This document shows positions 12,041 through 23,128 of a stretch of 64,000 nt of DNA, in pieces (within the stretch, counting starts at the first letter, position 1; every line of letters starts with the position of its first letter). The translations under genes and the position numbers were made by a program. Origin of the DNA: Helicostylum pulchrum (lineage: Eukaryota > Mucoromycota > Mucoromycetes > Mucorales > Mucoraceae). The notes beneath the pieces are model-generated. The model was given only the letters and a program-made list of their open reading frames with translations. It was not told the DNA's origin and did not search any database. The stretch covers positions 310,001-374,000 of the forward strand of contig JAIXMO010000020.1 of the NCBI GenBank assembly GCA_025677825.1, in the 5' to 3' direction.

Positions 12041-12580
12041 CTGATTTAAATGATACGTTCGCTTTTATTAAAACGTTATTGGGAAAATCTTGACACACGG
12101 CTTATCCAAAAAAGTATGACGTTTTATTTCGTTTATTCGTAGTTTAATTTATGATAAATTAGAGAAGTGCAGCTTTACTCGTTTTTTTCTTCAGAAGTGG
12201 ATTACCGCTCAAGTACCACGGAGAACCTAGCTTTAGCTACTACGTCGGCATAATATACAGCGCTTAGAAATAAGGTAAAATAATACGTAAAAATACAATA
12301 TAAAAAAAACTAGTTTATTAATCCTATAAAGCAATATTCTAGATATGAGGGTATACTCTACATCTATGAAAGTTGTTTTTTTTAACGGCAGGCTTAAGCT
12401 AAATTTCTTTTTTAATTCAAAATCATTACGGTACCAAGTAAAAAAAAAAAGAGGGGTCATCTAATCTCTCTCTGTCTCCCTTAAATTGTTCAATATTAGT
12501 AGTTAGAACTACTCTCAGAAAAATCCAATACTTTTTTTTATTACCCAGTGAAAAAAAAAAAAAAACGACCCAGCTCGATA
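12041..12580. other. intergenic, 3' flank of HTH gene
   Basis: AT-rich, with poly-A/T tracts near 12440 and 12550. A short minus-strand open stretch near 12170-12240 (LGSPWYLSGNPLLKKK) is not recognisable and lacks gene context. Confidence 0.5.
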
Positions 12581-13171
12581 TCATTCCTTGCTATTTGTTT
12601 GATCTATAACCGGTACTTTTTTCTGTCTTCTCATCGGCAACTCACAATTATCTTTTATATGTCTCTGTAACGCCGATTTACTAGTCTTTAAAGACTCAAA
12701 TTCTTTCTGCAACTCTTCTCTGACGCGTTCTAAAGTAGCATTAGGAGACTTCTTGATATATTGCGTAATAAATTCAGTATGTTCTGATTTCAGCGGCGAC
12801 ATCGTTCCTTCCGCAGGACCTCTCTTTTTACGAAACACCTGTCCATCTGTCTTCCATTCCTTTCTAAATCGGTACGCTGAAGTTTTAGAGATTCCCAACT
12901 GTTTTGCCGCTGACATGGTACTAACTCCATTATTTAAGAGCTTCAAAAAACCTTCGATTTGAGTATCGGTGTAATCGCGATAAACCGTCTTTTTGGTAGA
13001 TCCTGATTCTTTCTTGTTGTCGTTTGTAGTACTCGTAGGTGCGGGTTCTGGTTTATTCGATTCCTCGGTGGCGTGATTGGGTTCAGGTGTCGCGATTGAG
13101 GTGGGATTAGCACCAGTTGTTTCTTTTGTCTCGTTTAAACAAAGCGGTATATGAAGATCGCTAACGGGCAT
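12581..13171 (-). CDS. transposase-type HTH domain protein without catalytic domain
   Basis: Intronless, 196 aa. Residues 1-60 are a Thr/Pro/Asn-rich leader. Residues 62-150 form a homeodomain-like/IS630-Tc1-type bipartite HTH: DYTDTQIEGFLKLLNNG, STMSAAKQLGISKTSAYRFR, and a second arm SEHTEFITQYIKKSPNATLE with ALQRHI. This is the DNA-binding module normally found before a DDE nuclease domain. The protein stops soon after it (QTNSKE), and no DDE sequence follows downstream. It may be a domesticated DNA-binding protein or a truncated transposon relic. The clean ATG and intact frame favour a functional gene. Function is unknown. Confidence 0.6.
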   Translation of the reverse strand: MPVSDLHIPLCLNETKETTGANPTSIATPEPNHATEESNKPEPAPTSTTNDNKKESGSTKKTVYRDYTDTQIEGFLKLLNNGVSTMSAAKQLGISKTSAYRFRKEWKTDGQVFRKKRGPAEGTMSPLKSEHTEFITQYIKKSPNATLERVREELQKEFESLKTSKSALQRHIKDNCELPMRRQKKVPVIDQTNSKE

Positions 13172-13789
13172 GATATAACGTATTTATCAAACCAACTTTA
13201 TCAAGAAAAAAGAAAAAAGAAGGGAGTTGGGCAATAATTTTTATCGTGTTTCTTTTCAGGGATAATTATATATCCAGATGATTAAAAAGGGGAAAGATGC
13301 TATAAAATGTAATTTGCATGAATCATCCAGTTTGATGGAATGGTAAAAAAATATGTTAACCAAAAAAGAAATTAGCACTTGAAATAACAAGGGCCTAATG
13401 ATCTTTATTACGCGTACATTATTCGATAAAAGCGCAATAAAAAGGAGTACACTCTGAAAAAATAAAGAAAAAAAGTAAACTTCTACAGTGTCATATGTAA
13501 AAAATATAGCTTACGAACAAAATATGTACAAGTGACAAGTAATTCAATAACGGCTTCGGGTATTCTTTTGCAATTGACTTTATAGTATACCGGTTATTTA
13601 TTCGGAACGAAATATGTACAACAGTAATTTGCTGTAGATCCTCTAACCCTGGGGATGTGATATACAAGTTCATTCTCTAACAATTCAAGTAGCCTTTTTT
13701 GTGTTCGTGACTTGACTTTGCATTAATTAAAGCTTTCTGTATTTACACCTGGTATACACCTTTTTCTCAATTAACCCCCCAAAAAAAAA
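13172..13789. other. intergenic, divergent promoter region
   Basis: Lies between the HTH gene (minus) and the UbiB kinase gene (plus). A TATA-like GCTATAAAATG is at about 13299. A 60-codon minus-strand open stretch near 13500-13670 has no recognisable content. C- and A-runs precede the kinase ATG. Confidence 0.5.
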
Positions 13790-15910
13790 ATGCATAGAAT
13801 TTTATTAAAGAAAAGTTTGAAGGCACCATGCTTCCGTACATCAAAATATCCAACAACTCTCCGAGTGCCCAAACACATGTACTCGAAACCAGTGATACCA
13901 CTTTACTGCACATTAGGCTTCCACCATGTCGATAAGACCAAAGCCATTCGCATAGGGTCCGAAAAGTCCCCCGCTACACCTTCTCAAATTGAGTTTGTGG
14001 AAAGTCAACAAGTATCTAATTACAAACTAGTTCGCATCGCTCAAAGTATTATTCGATTCATAGACCAATGGGTACTTGAACCCATCTTAACTTTACACCG
14101 GTTCGCTCATATCTTGGTTTTATTTATTCCCGTGGCTGTAACCGTACCTATTGTATACTTTGGCCAAAAAGTTGACAAGGAAGACACTACCGGTACTTTA
14201 TGGTGGTATGATTTCTTGGCTACGCAAATGGAACGAGCTGGCCCTACCTTTATCAAGGTTTGGTGAATTTTACATACTTTTTTTTTTTAGTGGCTAACTT
14301 TTTTTTTTTTTTGGATCATCATGACTTCATAAGTTGGCACAATGGGTTGCGTCAAGAACTGATCTTTTTCCATTAGCTTTATGTGCTAGGCTATCTAAAT
14401 TACACTCTAATGTAGACCCACACCCATTCAGTTACACAAAGCAAGTAATTGAAGAGGCGTTTGGTAGACCGTTAGGCCAAGTATTTACCGAACTTGACCC
14501 AGTTCCATTAGGCGTAGGAGCTATTGCACAAGTCTATAAAGCCAGATTACGACCTAACGTACTGCTAAACCACTCGCAAGAACAATTTACCTTGAAGGAA
14601 AACATCGTGACTTCAGATTCTGTACAGGTACTCGATAAAGAAGGCAAACCTATTGTACTACATACAGCCGTAGCTATTAAAGTACTTCACCCAAAGGCCA
14701 GACAAATCGTACAACGAGATTTAATTATTATGCAGTATTGTGCAAAACTATTAACTTTAATCCCCACCATACATTGGTTATCGTTACCAGACGAAGTACG
14801 TGTATTTGGTGAGATGATGAAGGAACAATTAGATTTAAGAGGAGAAGCAGATAATTTAAAACGGTTTAACAAGGACTTTAAAGGCTCGTATAACGTTAAA
14901 TTTCCAAAACCTTTAGCTGCTTTTTCAACAAAAGATATGTTATTGGAAGAGCACGAAAAGGGTATTCCGTTAGATTTGTTTTTAAAGCAAGCTTCGTGGG
15001 CTAGAGAGCATGATGTAGAAGGTGTATTTGATCATAAAATTGCTGATATTGGATTAAATGCATTTTTGGTAAAAATATATTAATATATACATGAGTATAT
15101 GAAATATTAATACATTCAATTTAGCATATGTTAATCTTTTACAACTTTGTACATGCGGATTTACACCCTGGTAACATTATGGTCGAATTTTATAAACCCT
15201 CGGCATATCATCCATTACGATTAGCGTGGTCAAAACTGATTGGCAACGAGCTGGTAGACGATGGAGAATTAGCAGTGAACCGTATACTGGCCGTGAAAGA
15301 AGACGCGGACAAGCTACAAAATGAATTAGAAGCATTGGATAAAGAAGGATATTCACCACGCTTAGTATTTATTGATACGGGCTTAGTGAACGAATTAAAC
15401 GAAGTGAACCGCCGTAACTTTCTTGATTTATTTCAAGCCATAGCTAAATTTGACGGGTACAGAACAGGCGAATTAATGGTTGAAAGATGTAAATCACCCG
15501 AATTAGTGATTCACCCAGACGTATTTGCTTTACGGATGCAGAATTTAATTCTTGGTTTAAAGCAGAACACATTTCATTTAGGTGCAGTTAAAATTGGAAA
15601 TTTGTTACACGAAACAATGAATATGGTTAGATCACATCATGTAAGATTAGAAGGTGATTTTGTCAATATTGTGGTTAGCATCATGTTGTTAGAAGGTATC
15701 GGAAGGCAGCTAAACCCTGACTTGGATTTATTAAAAAATGCTTTACCCGTATTACGTGATTACAGTATTAAAGAAGGTGGAAAAGTTGCACTGGAAAATA
15801 TAAAGTATCCTCAAGCCAATGGACATTGGATTAAAGTGTGGATTTTCCTAGAGCTCCGAAATTACCTCGGCCGCAATACCCGTGATGAAGAGTGGCTACA
15901 GCTGTGGTAA
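13790..15910 (+). CDS. UbiB/ADCK family atypical kinase, ADCK2/Cqd1-like
   Basis: Exons 13790-14257, 14334-15068 and 15125-15910 encode 662 aa. The N-terminus is basic and presequence-like, with a hydrophobic helix near residue 110 (ILVLFIPVAVTVPIVYF). UbiB motifs follow: GPTFIKLAQWVASRTDLFP (KxGQ region), PLGVGAIAQVYKARL (Ala-rich loop), VAIKVLHP (catalytic Lys), FVHADLHPGNIMV (catalytic loop) and FIDTGLV (DFG equivalent). The KL-Q-W-ASRTDLFP form groups it with ADCK2 and yeast Cqd1, which act in mitochondria on coenzyme Q distribution and lipid homeostasis. The KxGQ glycine reads as Ala (KLAQ). Its codon lies just after the first intron acceptor, so the splice call matters. Confidence 0.86.
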
Positions 15911-16092
15911 AATAAATACATGTATATTTTAATGTAACATACAGACTAACTTTTTAATACAGTGATATTCTTTGTCCTAACATTTAAATTTACGACCTCT
16001 TTTTTCTTTATAAATAAACGTCAATTCCGCCCTGTTTCTTCCCCTTCCTTCCTTTTTCTTTCTTTTTTCTCTTTCTCTTTCACTACTTTTGT

Positions 16093-16115
16093 ACACACAC
16101 ACACACACACACACA
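16093..16115. repeat. (CA)n microsatellite
   Basis: An uninterrupted AC/CA dinucleotide tract of about 23 nt in the CT-rich leader just upstream of the RhoGAP gene. Confidence 0.9.
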
Positions 16116-16174
16116 TTACAACCTATACACTTATACTCTTTTTTTTTTCTTTTTTTTTTTTTACTTTTATTAAT

Positions 16175-18407
16175 ATGATACCCGCTTCAGATACCCAGCC
16201 AGAAAATAATGATGATAGAGAATTATGGAATATTATAGAAAAGCAACGTACCATTATACTTGAATTACAAAAGGCATTAAATGAAGTTACTCTGGAACGA
16301 GATAATTTATTAGCAATTGAAGATAATAAATCACCTATTCCCCCACCACGGTCACCTTTTCGGTCCACAACCACAACAACAACCAATAATAAGAAAACGA
16401 GAAAAGATCTTGCTGTTGTTGTCAATGGAGATGATGAACAAGATGAGCTTAATAATAATCTGACACCTATTCAAGTCAAAGTAAAATCAATTCGCACCAA
16501 TTCTTTTGTATTGGCTGTAATCAACAACAAAACAAATAAAGAACTGTGGAAAATTGAAAAACTTTATACCGACTTACTTAGTTTGGACATGGCCGTCAAT
16601 ATAAACTTTGCTCCTATCGCTATTTTATCACTAAAAAACAACAAGTTGGACTTCCTTTTCAGTAACACTAGCTCACTGGAAAAAAGATGGCATCTGATTG
16701 AAGAGTACATTACAAGTACCTTGCTTTTATTAAAAAAGGATTCGTCCATCATGTATTCGTTTTTGATCGACAAGAAAATAATAAAAAAAGGTTATTTAAC
16801 AAAGAGAACAATGCAAGGTGGAAAAAAGTATTATTTCGTTATGAACCATTCCCAACTAAACTATTTTCACGTAAGTTTAGTTACATGCACACACACGAAC
16901 ACGTACTGTAAGCTAAAATAAATTTATTATTCTAGAAAAAACATGATCAACTATGGCTTGGAACAATTCAATTAGATACAGAAACACGTATTGGAAAGCA
17001 AAAGCAAAGTAGTGATTCTTTATTCTTGCACGCATTTATTATCCTTAATTCCAAAATACCCGCATACAAGTATATTCTTTGTGCAGAATCAGATACAGAA
17101 CGTGATGAATGGGTCAAAGTGTTACACGCACATCAATCAAAACGTTTTATTCCACGCTCTCACTCTGACAACTCCGTGCAACCTACCACGGTGAGCCTAC
17201 CCACCATTCGACACAAGACCTACCAGCGTTCTAGCATGGACGACCTTGCACTCTTAAAAATCTATGAAGCATCAAACAACAACCTGTCTTCTAAAATCAG
17301 CGCTGATTCGTTACCTAATATTGAAGATTTAGACGCTACTAAAAAAAAATCCGCTAACCGAAAGACATTTTGGTCTCGAAAAAAGTTTTTTCCAGAAGAA
17401 TGTATAGAAGCCTCAAGTACTTCTTCCTCTTCAACTATTGCCACACCTTCATTTCAAGTGTTTGGTGTTTCGTTGGAAGAAGCCATTCGCTTAACAAAGA
17501 TTTCCAAGAACTTTGAATTACCCGCTATTGTATACCGCTGTATTGAATACTTGGAAGCCAAAGACGCTATTTTTGAAGAAGGTATTTATCGTCAAAGTGG
17601 AAGCTCTGTGCAAATCAACTTGCTGAGACAACAATTTTGCGAGTACGGTGATGTCGATCTTTTAGCGTTACCTCAAACAGACCAAGTGTTGGATGTCAAT
17701 GTGGTTGCTAGTCTATTAAAAATGTGGTTACGAGAATTACCTGTCAACGTGCTCACACATGAGTTACTCAATGATTTTTTAACCGTTATTGGTAAGTTTT
17801 ACAAAAAATACACACGGGAAAACCAAAAAAATCTGATAACTAAAATACAATTTTTAGACGAAGAAAACAAACAAACACGTATCAAGAAGTTGGGTCACCT
17901 CGTGTCCATGTTACCTATTGCAAATTACTCACTGTTGCGCACACTAATTGCACATTTGATACATATCGTGCATCATGCTGACCATAACAAGATGACCCTG
18001 CGTAATGTCGGAATCGTATTTGCTCCCACACTTTCCATTCCCTCTGGCGTATTCACTCTATTCATGAGCGAGTTTGATTATATCTTTTGGACTCGCGATA
18101 AACCGAGTAGTGCCTCTACTACTTCTTTACCTTGCTTAAAGCCTTCGCGTCCTGAACCCTCTACGTCGGCAGATAGAATCAAGTACCAGTACTTGAAAGC
18201 TGAAGAAAGCAGGTCCAGCAGAAACAGTGTTTCGTACAAAAATAACGTACCGCAAAGTATTATGACTTTAGAAACAAAAGGTAAAAACTTTTATACAAAA
18301 TAAAAAAAGGGTGTCTGTATATATTAAAATATCTCTCTTTTCTTTTTTTAGTCAAGTATCATCCTTTGGAACACGACCCGTTTATGAAAGAAGCATTTTT
18401 CGTTTAG
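16175..18407 (+). CDS. PX-PH-RhoGAP protein (Bem3-like)
   Basis: Exons 16175-16870, 16936-17791, 17858-18280 and 18352-18407 encode 676 aa. A short coiled coil (residues 12-50) is followed by a PX-like region (about 108-200), a PH domain (about 203-310, KKGYLTKRTMQGGKKYYFVM to ERDEWVKVLHAH) and a RhoGAP domain (about 418-600). The GAP domain has the arginine-finger motif EGIYRQSGS, LLKMWLRELP and MTLRNVGIVFAPTL. The order matches yeast Bem3, a GAP for Cdc42 at sites of polarised growth. The frame is open upstream to 15962 but that part is pyrimidine-rich leader, so the ATG at 16175 is used. Intron 3 (66 nt) keeps the frame if retained. Confidence 0.86.
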
Positions 18408-19054
18408 TTTTAGACTATAAATAAACTTGTATAATTTTGTGACACCTTTGTATAAAACAACCTTTTGGTTTTGAGATCGGCGGTGTATCGATTAAAAATA
18501 GTGCAAGTTATTAGCTATTATTAGTCTTGTAAGCATTTTTCTTTCGTGAGTCTGAACCACATGTATATTGCCACGTCAAAAAAAAAAAAAAAAAAAAAAA
18601 AATGTGTAAGGAGAAAAATGTAACAGCTAAAAGTTCAGGTCAGCATAAACTACCCGTTTTTCCCTGAGAGCACGCACCATACATGAAACTACCGTGCGTT
18701 AGATATAGTTACAGTTTGAAAAAAAAAACCTGTAATATTCTAGCATCATAGTTACACTACATTATTGAAACATGGATTACAGCGGATTTTTTTTCCGAAA
18801 GAAAAAAAATACGCTTCATCTTCCCGAGCCAAGGCTTTTTTTTTCAAGCAGCAAAAACTCACCTTGTTCTGCTCAGTTACAATCATATAAATCATGCGAA
18901 ACTGTAAAAGAAATAAGCTTTTTTCATGCTTCTAATTAAAATAAGGAGTGCAAAAAAGGGGAGCGGATTCTGAGCTACTGTGTGTGACTCCAAAATGGAA
19001 ATATTTTTTCTTTTTTTTTAGACCAGGGCTACAATACCTCTTTCTGCATTCAAC
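18408..19054. other. intergenic between tandem plus-strand genes
   Basis: 3' flank of the RhoGAP gene and promoter of mS41. It contains a run of about 25 A (18578-18602) and several further A/T runs. No gene was seen. Confidence 0.6.
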
Positions 19055-19560
19055 ATGATCCCCGCAATTCGTTCTAGTCTTTTACGTGGAGTTAGATACT
19101 CTCACCATGCTGCTGAAGCTGCCATTCCTTCCGTTAGAGGTTTGTCAAATATTTTTGAAAAAAAAACGTCAAAAAAAAAAAAGAGTTTTTTTTTTAATAG
19201 ATCTTTTTTTTAGGTAACATTCAAGATGTTCCTTCTTTCATGAAGGCTATTGGTCGTGGATGTGACGATGTTGCTAGTAAATTCGAGGTACATACAAACA
19301 AAACGAAAAAAAGATAAAGAGCTCTTATTAATTTTTTTTTAAAAAATAGACTTGGGACAAATTATTTACAACTAAAAGTCGTGCCATGAAGAGTGACATG
19401 GGCATTAACACAAAGCAAAGAAAGTAAGGACGAGACAGAAAAAGAGAGTGACGAGTAGTTATTAATATGAATATTTAGATATATTTTAAGTTGGATTGAA
19501 AGATACAGAAATGGTATTGCACCTCAAGCCATTTCTACTCCTAAGCCCAAGAAGAAGTAA
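19055..19560 (+). CDS. FYV4: mitochondrial small-subunit ribosomal protein mS41 (IGR motif)
   Basis: Exons 19055-19139, 19214-19287, 19350-19423 and 19491-19560 give a 100-aa basic protein. It has an N-terminal mitochondrial-type leader (MIPAIRSSLLRGVRYSHHA), then the IGR/SAM-like domain VPSFMKAIGRGCDDVASKFE, TWDKLF, and the IGR-typical basic MGINTKQR followed by WIERYRNG. Fyv4/mS41 is a fungal mitoribosome small-subunit protein. Four exons for 100 codons is dense even here. The gene converges with the Rieske protein gene, the stops being 50 bp apart. Confidence 0.82.
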
Positions 19561-19610
19561 AAACCCTCCCAATAGAACATATACACAACAATAAAAAAAA
19601 ATACATTGTT

Positions 19611-20790
19611 TTACCAATCATTTACTTTGCAAGGATTGATAGTTCTTCCTTTTGTAGCGAAAGAAGTTCCATCAAGACTAAACTTCCAGTTATGCTTGGA
19701 ACAGATGAGAGTATTTCCAACCACTTGCCCCCAAGTGGATAAATCTACTTTTTTATGAGGACAAAATCGATCTGCTTCATAAACTGAACCGTCTGTAGTT
19801 TTTACTCTGATTCTATTGGCACTGACAGGTTGGATAGGGCGACCAGTAAATACTTTAGGTTTTGTTACCGTCGTAAGAGGGTTGCATGATTTATCATCGC
19901 ATTCAGATTCACTACTACTGCTGCTGCTGCTATTAGAACTACTACTGCTACTCGAACTACTACTATTCATCACTGAGGCCTTGTTTGTGATTGGAACAGA
20001 GACTGGATCATTTTCAGAGAAAGAAACCGACTTCTTTCTAGTCGAATTGACACCTTTTGACTGAGTCAACGTATCATTCTGTACATTTAAGTTTTGAATT
20101 GTATTTCGAATTGTTTCAGGGTCTTCACTTACAACACCTCCAGTAAATAACGGTTCAAAATCCTTACTGACTACAGGTTCTCCCAACAACTTTTGTTTTT
20201 TATCCTTCTTTTCTTTCTTTTCCTTCTTGTACTTTTTCTTTTTTTCTTTTTTCTCTTTTTTCTTTCGGGATTTTTTATCTTCTGTTTCTTTGGTCTTTCG
20301 AGTAGGGTCTAATGCGTTTCTTAAAAGGTCTTTGACCAATGGTAACAAATCAATTGCTTTCCAGCTACTGTTGGATAATTCGCGTAAATCGCTTATCTGT
20401 ATAGGTCATGAGTAAGAAAAGAAAAAATACACAAAGAGGGTGATTTGATCTTACGTAATACAATCTATTGTTTTCCAAGGTTACAATGTCTTGTGCAATC
20501 TGGCTGTCGGACCATTTACGGTCTTTTCCAATCTGTTCCAACAAGGTGGAAGTTCTCTATTTAAAGGTGATTAGGTAAATAAAATAAAATAAAAGTCTGA
20601 GGTATACACATACCATGGAATCAGGTAATGGAATGTATTGATTATCTGAAAACAATGAAACAAATTGAATAAAATAAACCTTTACAATATTACACAATGT
20701 TTTATTACCAGTTGAGGTAGAACCTTGCGAAGAAAGTCCTGAAGCTAAATAGCTTTCAAAAACGTTGAAACCACCCTTACTTTTACCCAT
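19611..20790 (-). CDS. Rieske [2Fe-2S] domain protein with Lys/Ser-rich linker
   Basis: Exons 20790-20709, 20645-20614, 20556-20455 and 20396-19611 encode 333 aa. Residues 40-105 are helical and may form a small SAM-like or coiled region (KWSDSQIAQDIVTLENN, ISDLRELSNSSWKAIDLLPL). A Lys/Glu-rich segment (about 115-145) and a long Ser run (about 215-235) follow. The C-terminus holds a Rieske domain with CPH and CSKH ligands spaced CxHx17CxxH, then WKFSLDG. All four cluster ligands are present, so it can bind a 2Fe-2S centre. No oxygenase catalytic domain or membrane helix is attached, so the electron partner is unknown. I do not recognise an orthologue. Confidence 0.75.
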
Positions 20791-21094
20791 TGTATATATT
20801 ATGTATGTGTGTGTGAAATAATGTAAGTGAAAGATAGAGAAAAAACCACATACACACACACAAAGAGGGGTTGGTAAAAAAAAAAAAAAAAGGGTGACTT
20901 GCTTTTGTATGATGTGTTGTTTAAACAGATGACAACCTTAAAAAGAGCCAAGCCCAATTGAAATATACGGCTTTATGTAAAGTAAGATCAGCATACATGT
21001 TTTATTGTAAATAGAATGAAAATCAATTTATGAGTGCGTTTTTTTTTTTAAAAAAAAAGAAAATATAATACAGTTTGTTGGGTTGTTGTTTTAT
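20791..21094. other. intergenic, promoter of Rieske gene and 3' flank of desaturase
   Basis: Contains (CA)n-rich sequence near 20850, an A-run near 20880 and A/T runs near 21040. No gene was seen. Confidence 0.6.
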
Positions 21095-22657
21095 TTAGTG
21101 AGAGTGTTGTTTTTCACCAGCCCAAATCTCGGCATTGTTTTTAGCTACTTCCTTCATAAAAGTAACTTGATCCGCAACCGACTTGAGAGTACCGAGAACA
21201 ACACCGTTACCGGTGGAGAAATTATACATGTAATAATGAAGACCTACTTCATCACAGAATTGACGCACCAAGGGTACACAGTCTCTCAAGTTGTGTCTTG
21301 GAATTCTAGGGAATAAATGGTGAACGGCTTGGTATTGAAGCCCACCGTGGAACCAGTCTAACCATTCAGGACAGTCAACGTCCATGGTTGTACGCAACAT
21401 CTTTGCTGGAAAGGGTTCATTGGGCCCTTTATCCTCAGTTGACATACCAAAATGAGATAAAGTGATTTGAACATGAAGAGGGAAAGTGAGCATATAAGAA
21501 ACAAAGATGTAGGCAATACGGATCTTCCAACTGGGAAGCGTGGATAATAGGGCACTAAACCAAATAAAGAAAAAGGTGATACCCGACAATTCCAGTACTC
21601 TGTTACGTACATTCTTTGCTGTAAAGAGGTAAACAAATGACAATCTATGTAAATTAAATCTACCAAACGATAATACAAGGTAATACATGTAGTGTTGGTA
21701 TCTAACAAATAATTTGGCGGCTGCGTCAAACGGAATAACGCGTTTATAGTAAGTTGAGTAAACATTGTTGAAAAACTTGTTGGTGATGGCCAAAAAGGGT
21801 AAATGTTGAATATCAGGGTCATGCTCAGGATGATTTGTTACAATATGGTGCACGTTATGATTATCTTTCCACCAACCAATACTGAGTCCACCAATAAAAT
21901 CTGCAATGATAATACCAATGATGTGATCAATTTCATTTTTACCGGTAATACCGTTATGACCAGCATCATGAGCAGCAAACACAAGTTGGTGCCAGAACGC
22001 CGCTAAAAAGGCAGCACCAGCCATATAATGCCATGTTTGTGTACCGTATAAAGTAAACCACAGCGATAAAAAGAGTAAAGAGGCATACCGACACCCTTCT
22101 TTAGCATATTTATAATAATTACATTTAAATAATCCACGCGTATGAATTTCTTGTTCTAATTTACGGTAAGCCCCTCTTATCTTGACGTTGTCCAGGTCCT
22201 GCTGAGTTTTCAAGTCTTGTACAAGATCTTTTGCGTGGTGTTTATATAACTCGTCAATAGCGTCGTCATAAGCTTTTACACTCATTCCCCCTTCCCAAGT
22301 AAGTTCAAGTACAGGTTCATTTTGCTTTTGTTGTTGCTTTTGTTGGTTTTGTTTTTTAAAAGCAGGAGGAGCAGACATATTTGGCATATAGTCACCCAAA
22401 TAATACAAGTTGATCATCTTTTCATAAACTTTTGGTGGATGCATTGACCTAATCTCATCTGTTACATCTCTACCAAGTGCGCTAGCTAAAGCCGCTTCAC
22501 CACCGGGATGCTTGGCAATAAAATTATTCACCTTGTATACCTTTGATTCATATACAAATAACTTGTCTCCTTGTTTAATAAGTTCCTGAAACTTGTCTTC
22601 ACTTATTACCGAGCGCGTTGAACTTGTTAACACATCAGATACCGTATTAGGTGGCAT
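21095..22657 (-). CDS. cytochrome b5-fused front-end desaturase (delta-6 fatty acid / delta-8 sphingolipid type)
   Basis: Single exon, 520 aa. The N-terminal cytochrome b5 domain (about 20-95) has the haem motif KHPGGEAAL. The desaturase core has the three histidine boxes HDAGH (about 230), HNVHH (about 265) and QYQAVHH (about 440). The Gln at the start of box 3 is the mark of front-end desaturases. Several hydrophobic segments span the ER membrane. The enzyme inserts a double bond near the carboxyl end of an acyl chain or into a sphingoid base, using b5 as electron donor. The sequence cannot decide between the two substrates; Mucorales are known for delta-6 desaturation to gamma-linolenic acid. 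It is intronless among intron-rich neighbours. A Gln-rich linker lies at about 105-115. Confidence 0.9.
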   Translation of the reverse strand: MPPNTVSDVLTSSTRSVISEDKFQELIKQGDKLFVYESKVYKVNNFIAKHPGGEAALASALGRDVTDEIRSMHPPKVYEKMINLYYLGDYMPNMSAPPAFKKQNQQKQQQKQNEPVLELTWEGGMSVKAYDDAIDELYKHHAKDLVQDLKTQQDLDNVKIRGAYRKLEQEIHTRGLFKCNYYKYAKEGCRYASLLFLSLWFTLYGTQTWHYMAGAAFLAAFWHQLVFAAHDAGHNGITGKNEIDHIIGIIIADFIGGLSIGWWKDNHNVHHIVTNHPEHDPDIQHLPFLAITNKFFNNVYSTYYKRVIPFDAAAKLFVRYQHYMYYLVLSFGRFNLHRLSFVYLFTAKNVRNRVLELSGITFFFIWFSALLSTLPSWKIRIAYIFVSYMLTFPLHVQITLSHFGMSTEDKGPNEPFPAKMLRTTMDVDCPEWLDWFHGGLQYQAVHHLFPRIPRHNLRDCVPLVRQFCDEVGLHYYMYNFSTGNGVVLGTLKSVADQVTFMKEVAKNNAEIWAGEKQHSH

Positions 22658-23128
22658 TTGATTTGGTGTTATTTTTGTAAAGAAAAGAAAAAGAAAGTGA
22701 AAAAGAAAGAAAGAAAAAAGAAAAAAAGAAAAAAAAGGGCAAATATATATGTGTGTATAAATAGGAGTAGAATTAAGGGCGAATAAAAAAAACGGTGTGA
22801 TACAGCTAAACGGAACCTCAAGAAGCCGCCAAGATTGGGAAGTGAGGGGGGGGGAACTCTTTGTGTATCTAATATTAATTAAATGACCAATGAATAAACT
22901 TGTGGTGTTTCAATTTCACTTTACTGATTGGTTTACATATTCGCATTGAAAAGCTTCTTACAACAAAGCCCTTTTCTTTACGTATTTTTACTCTCTTTTA
23001 AAACGCATGTGGCTTTGAATAAGGATACTTACTTTTGCTTTGCTTTGTCCTACACACCCTTTATGTTTTATACACTCTGACTACAACAAATAGATCTTCG
23101 CACCAAAAAAAAACCCTTTTTTGTTGCT
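22658..23128. other. intergenic, desaturase promoter region
   Basis: Upstream of the desaturase there is a GA-rich (plus strand) tract at 22680-22735 and a TATA-like element on the minus strand near 22757. The right half carries CT-rich sequence leading into the micro-ORF described next. Confidence 0.5.

Noticed and set aside
13491..13673. A 60-codon minus-strand open stretch
   Set aside because: No motif, no leader or splice context, and it lies in a promoter region.
15962..16174. In-frame N-terminal extension of the RhoGAP protein
   Set aside because: It would encode Phe/Thr/His runs from CT-rich and CA-repeat leader DNA, typical of 5' UTR here.
21358..21822. A 154-codon minus-strand open frame inside the desaturase gene
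   Set aside because: It is an out-of-phase shadow of the desaturase coding sequence with no recognisable content.
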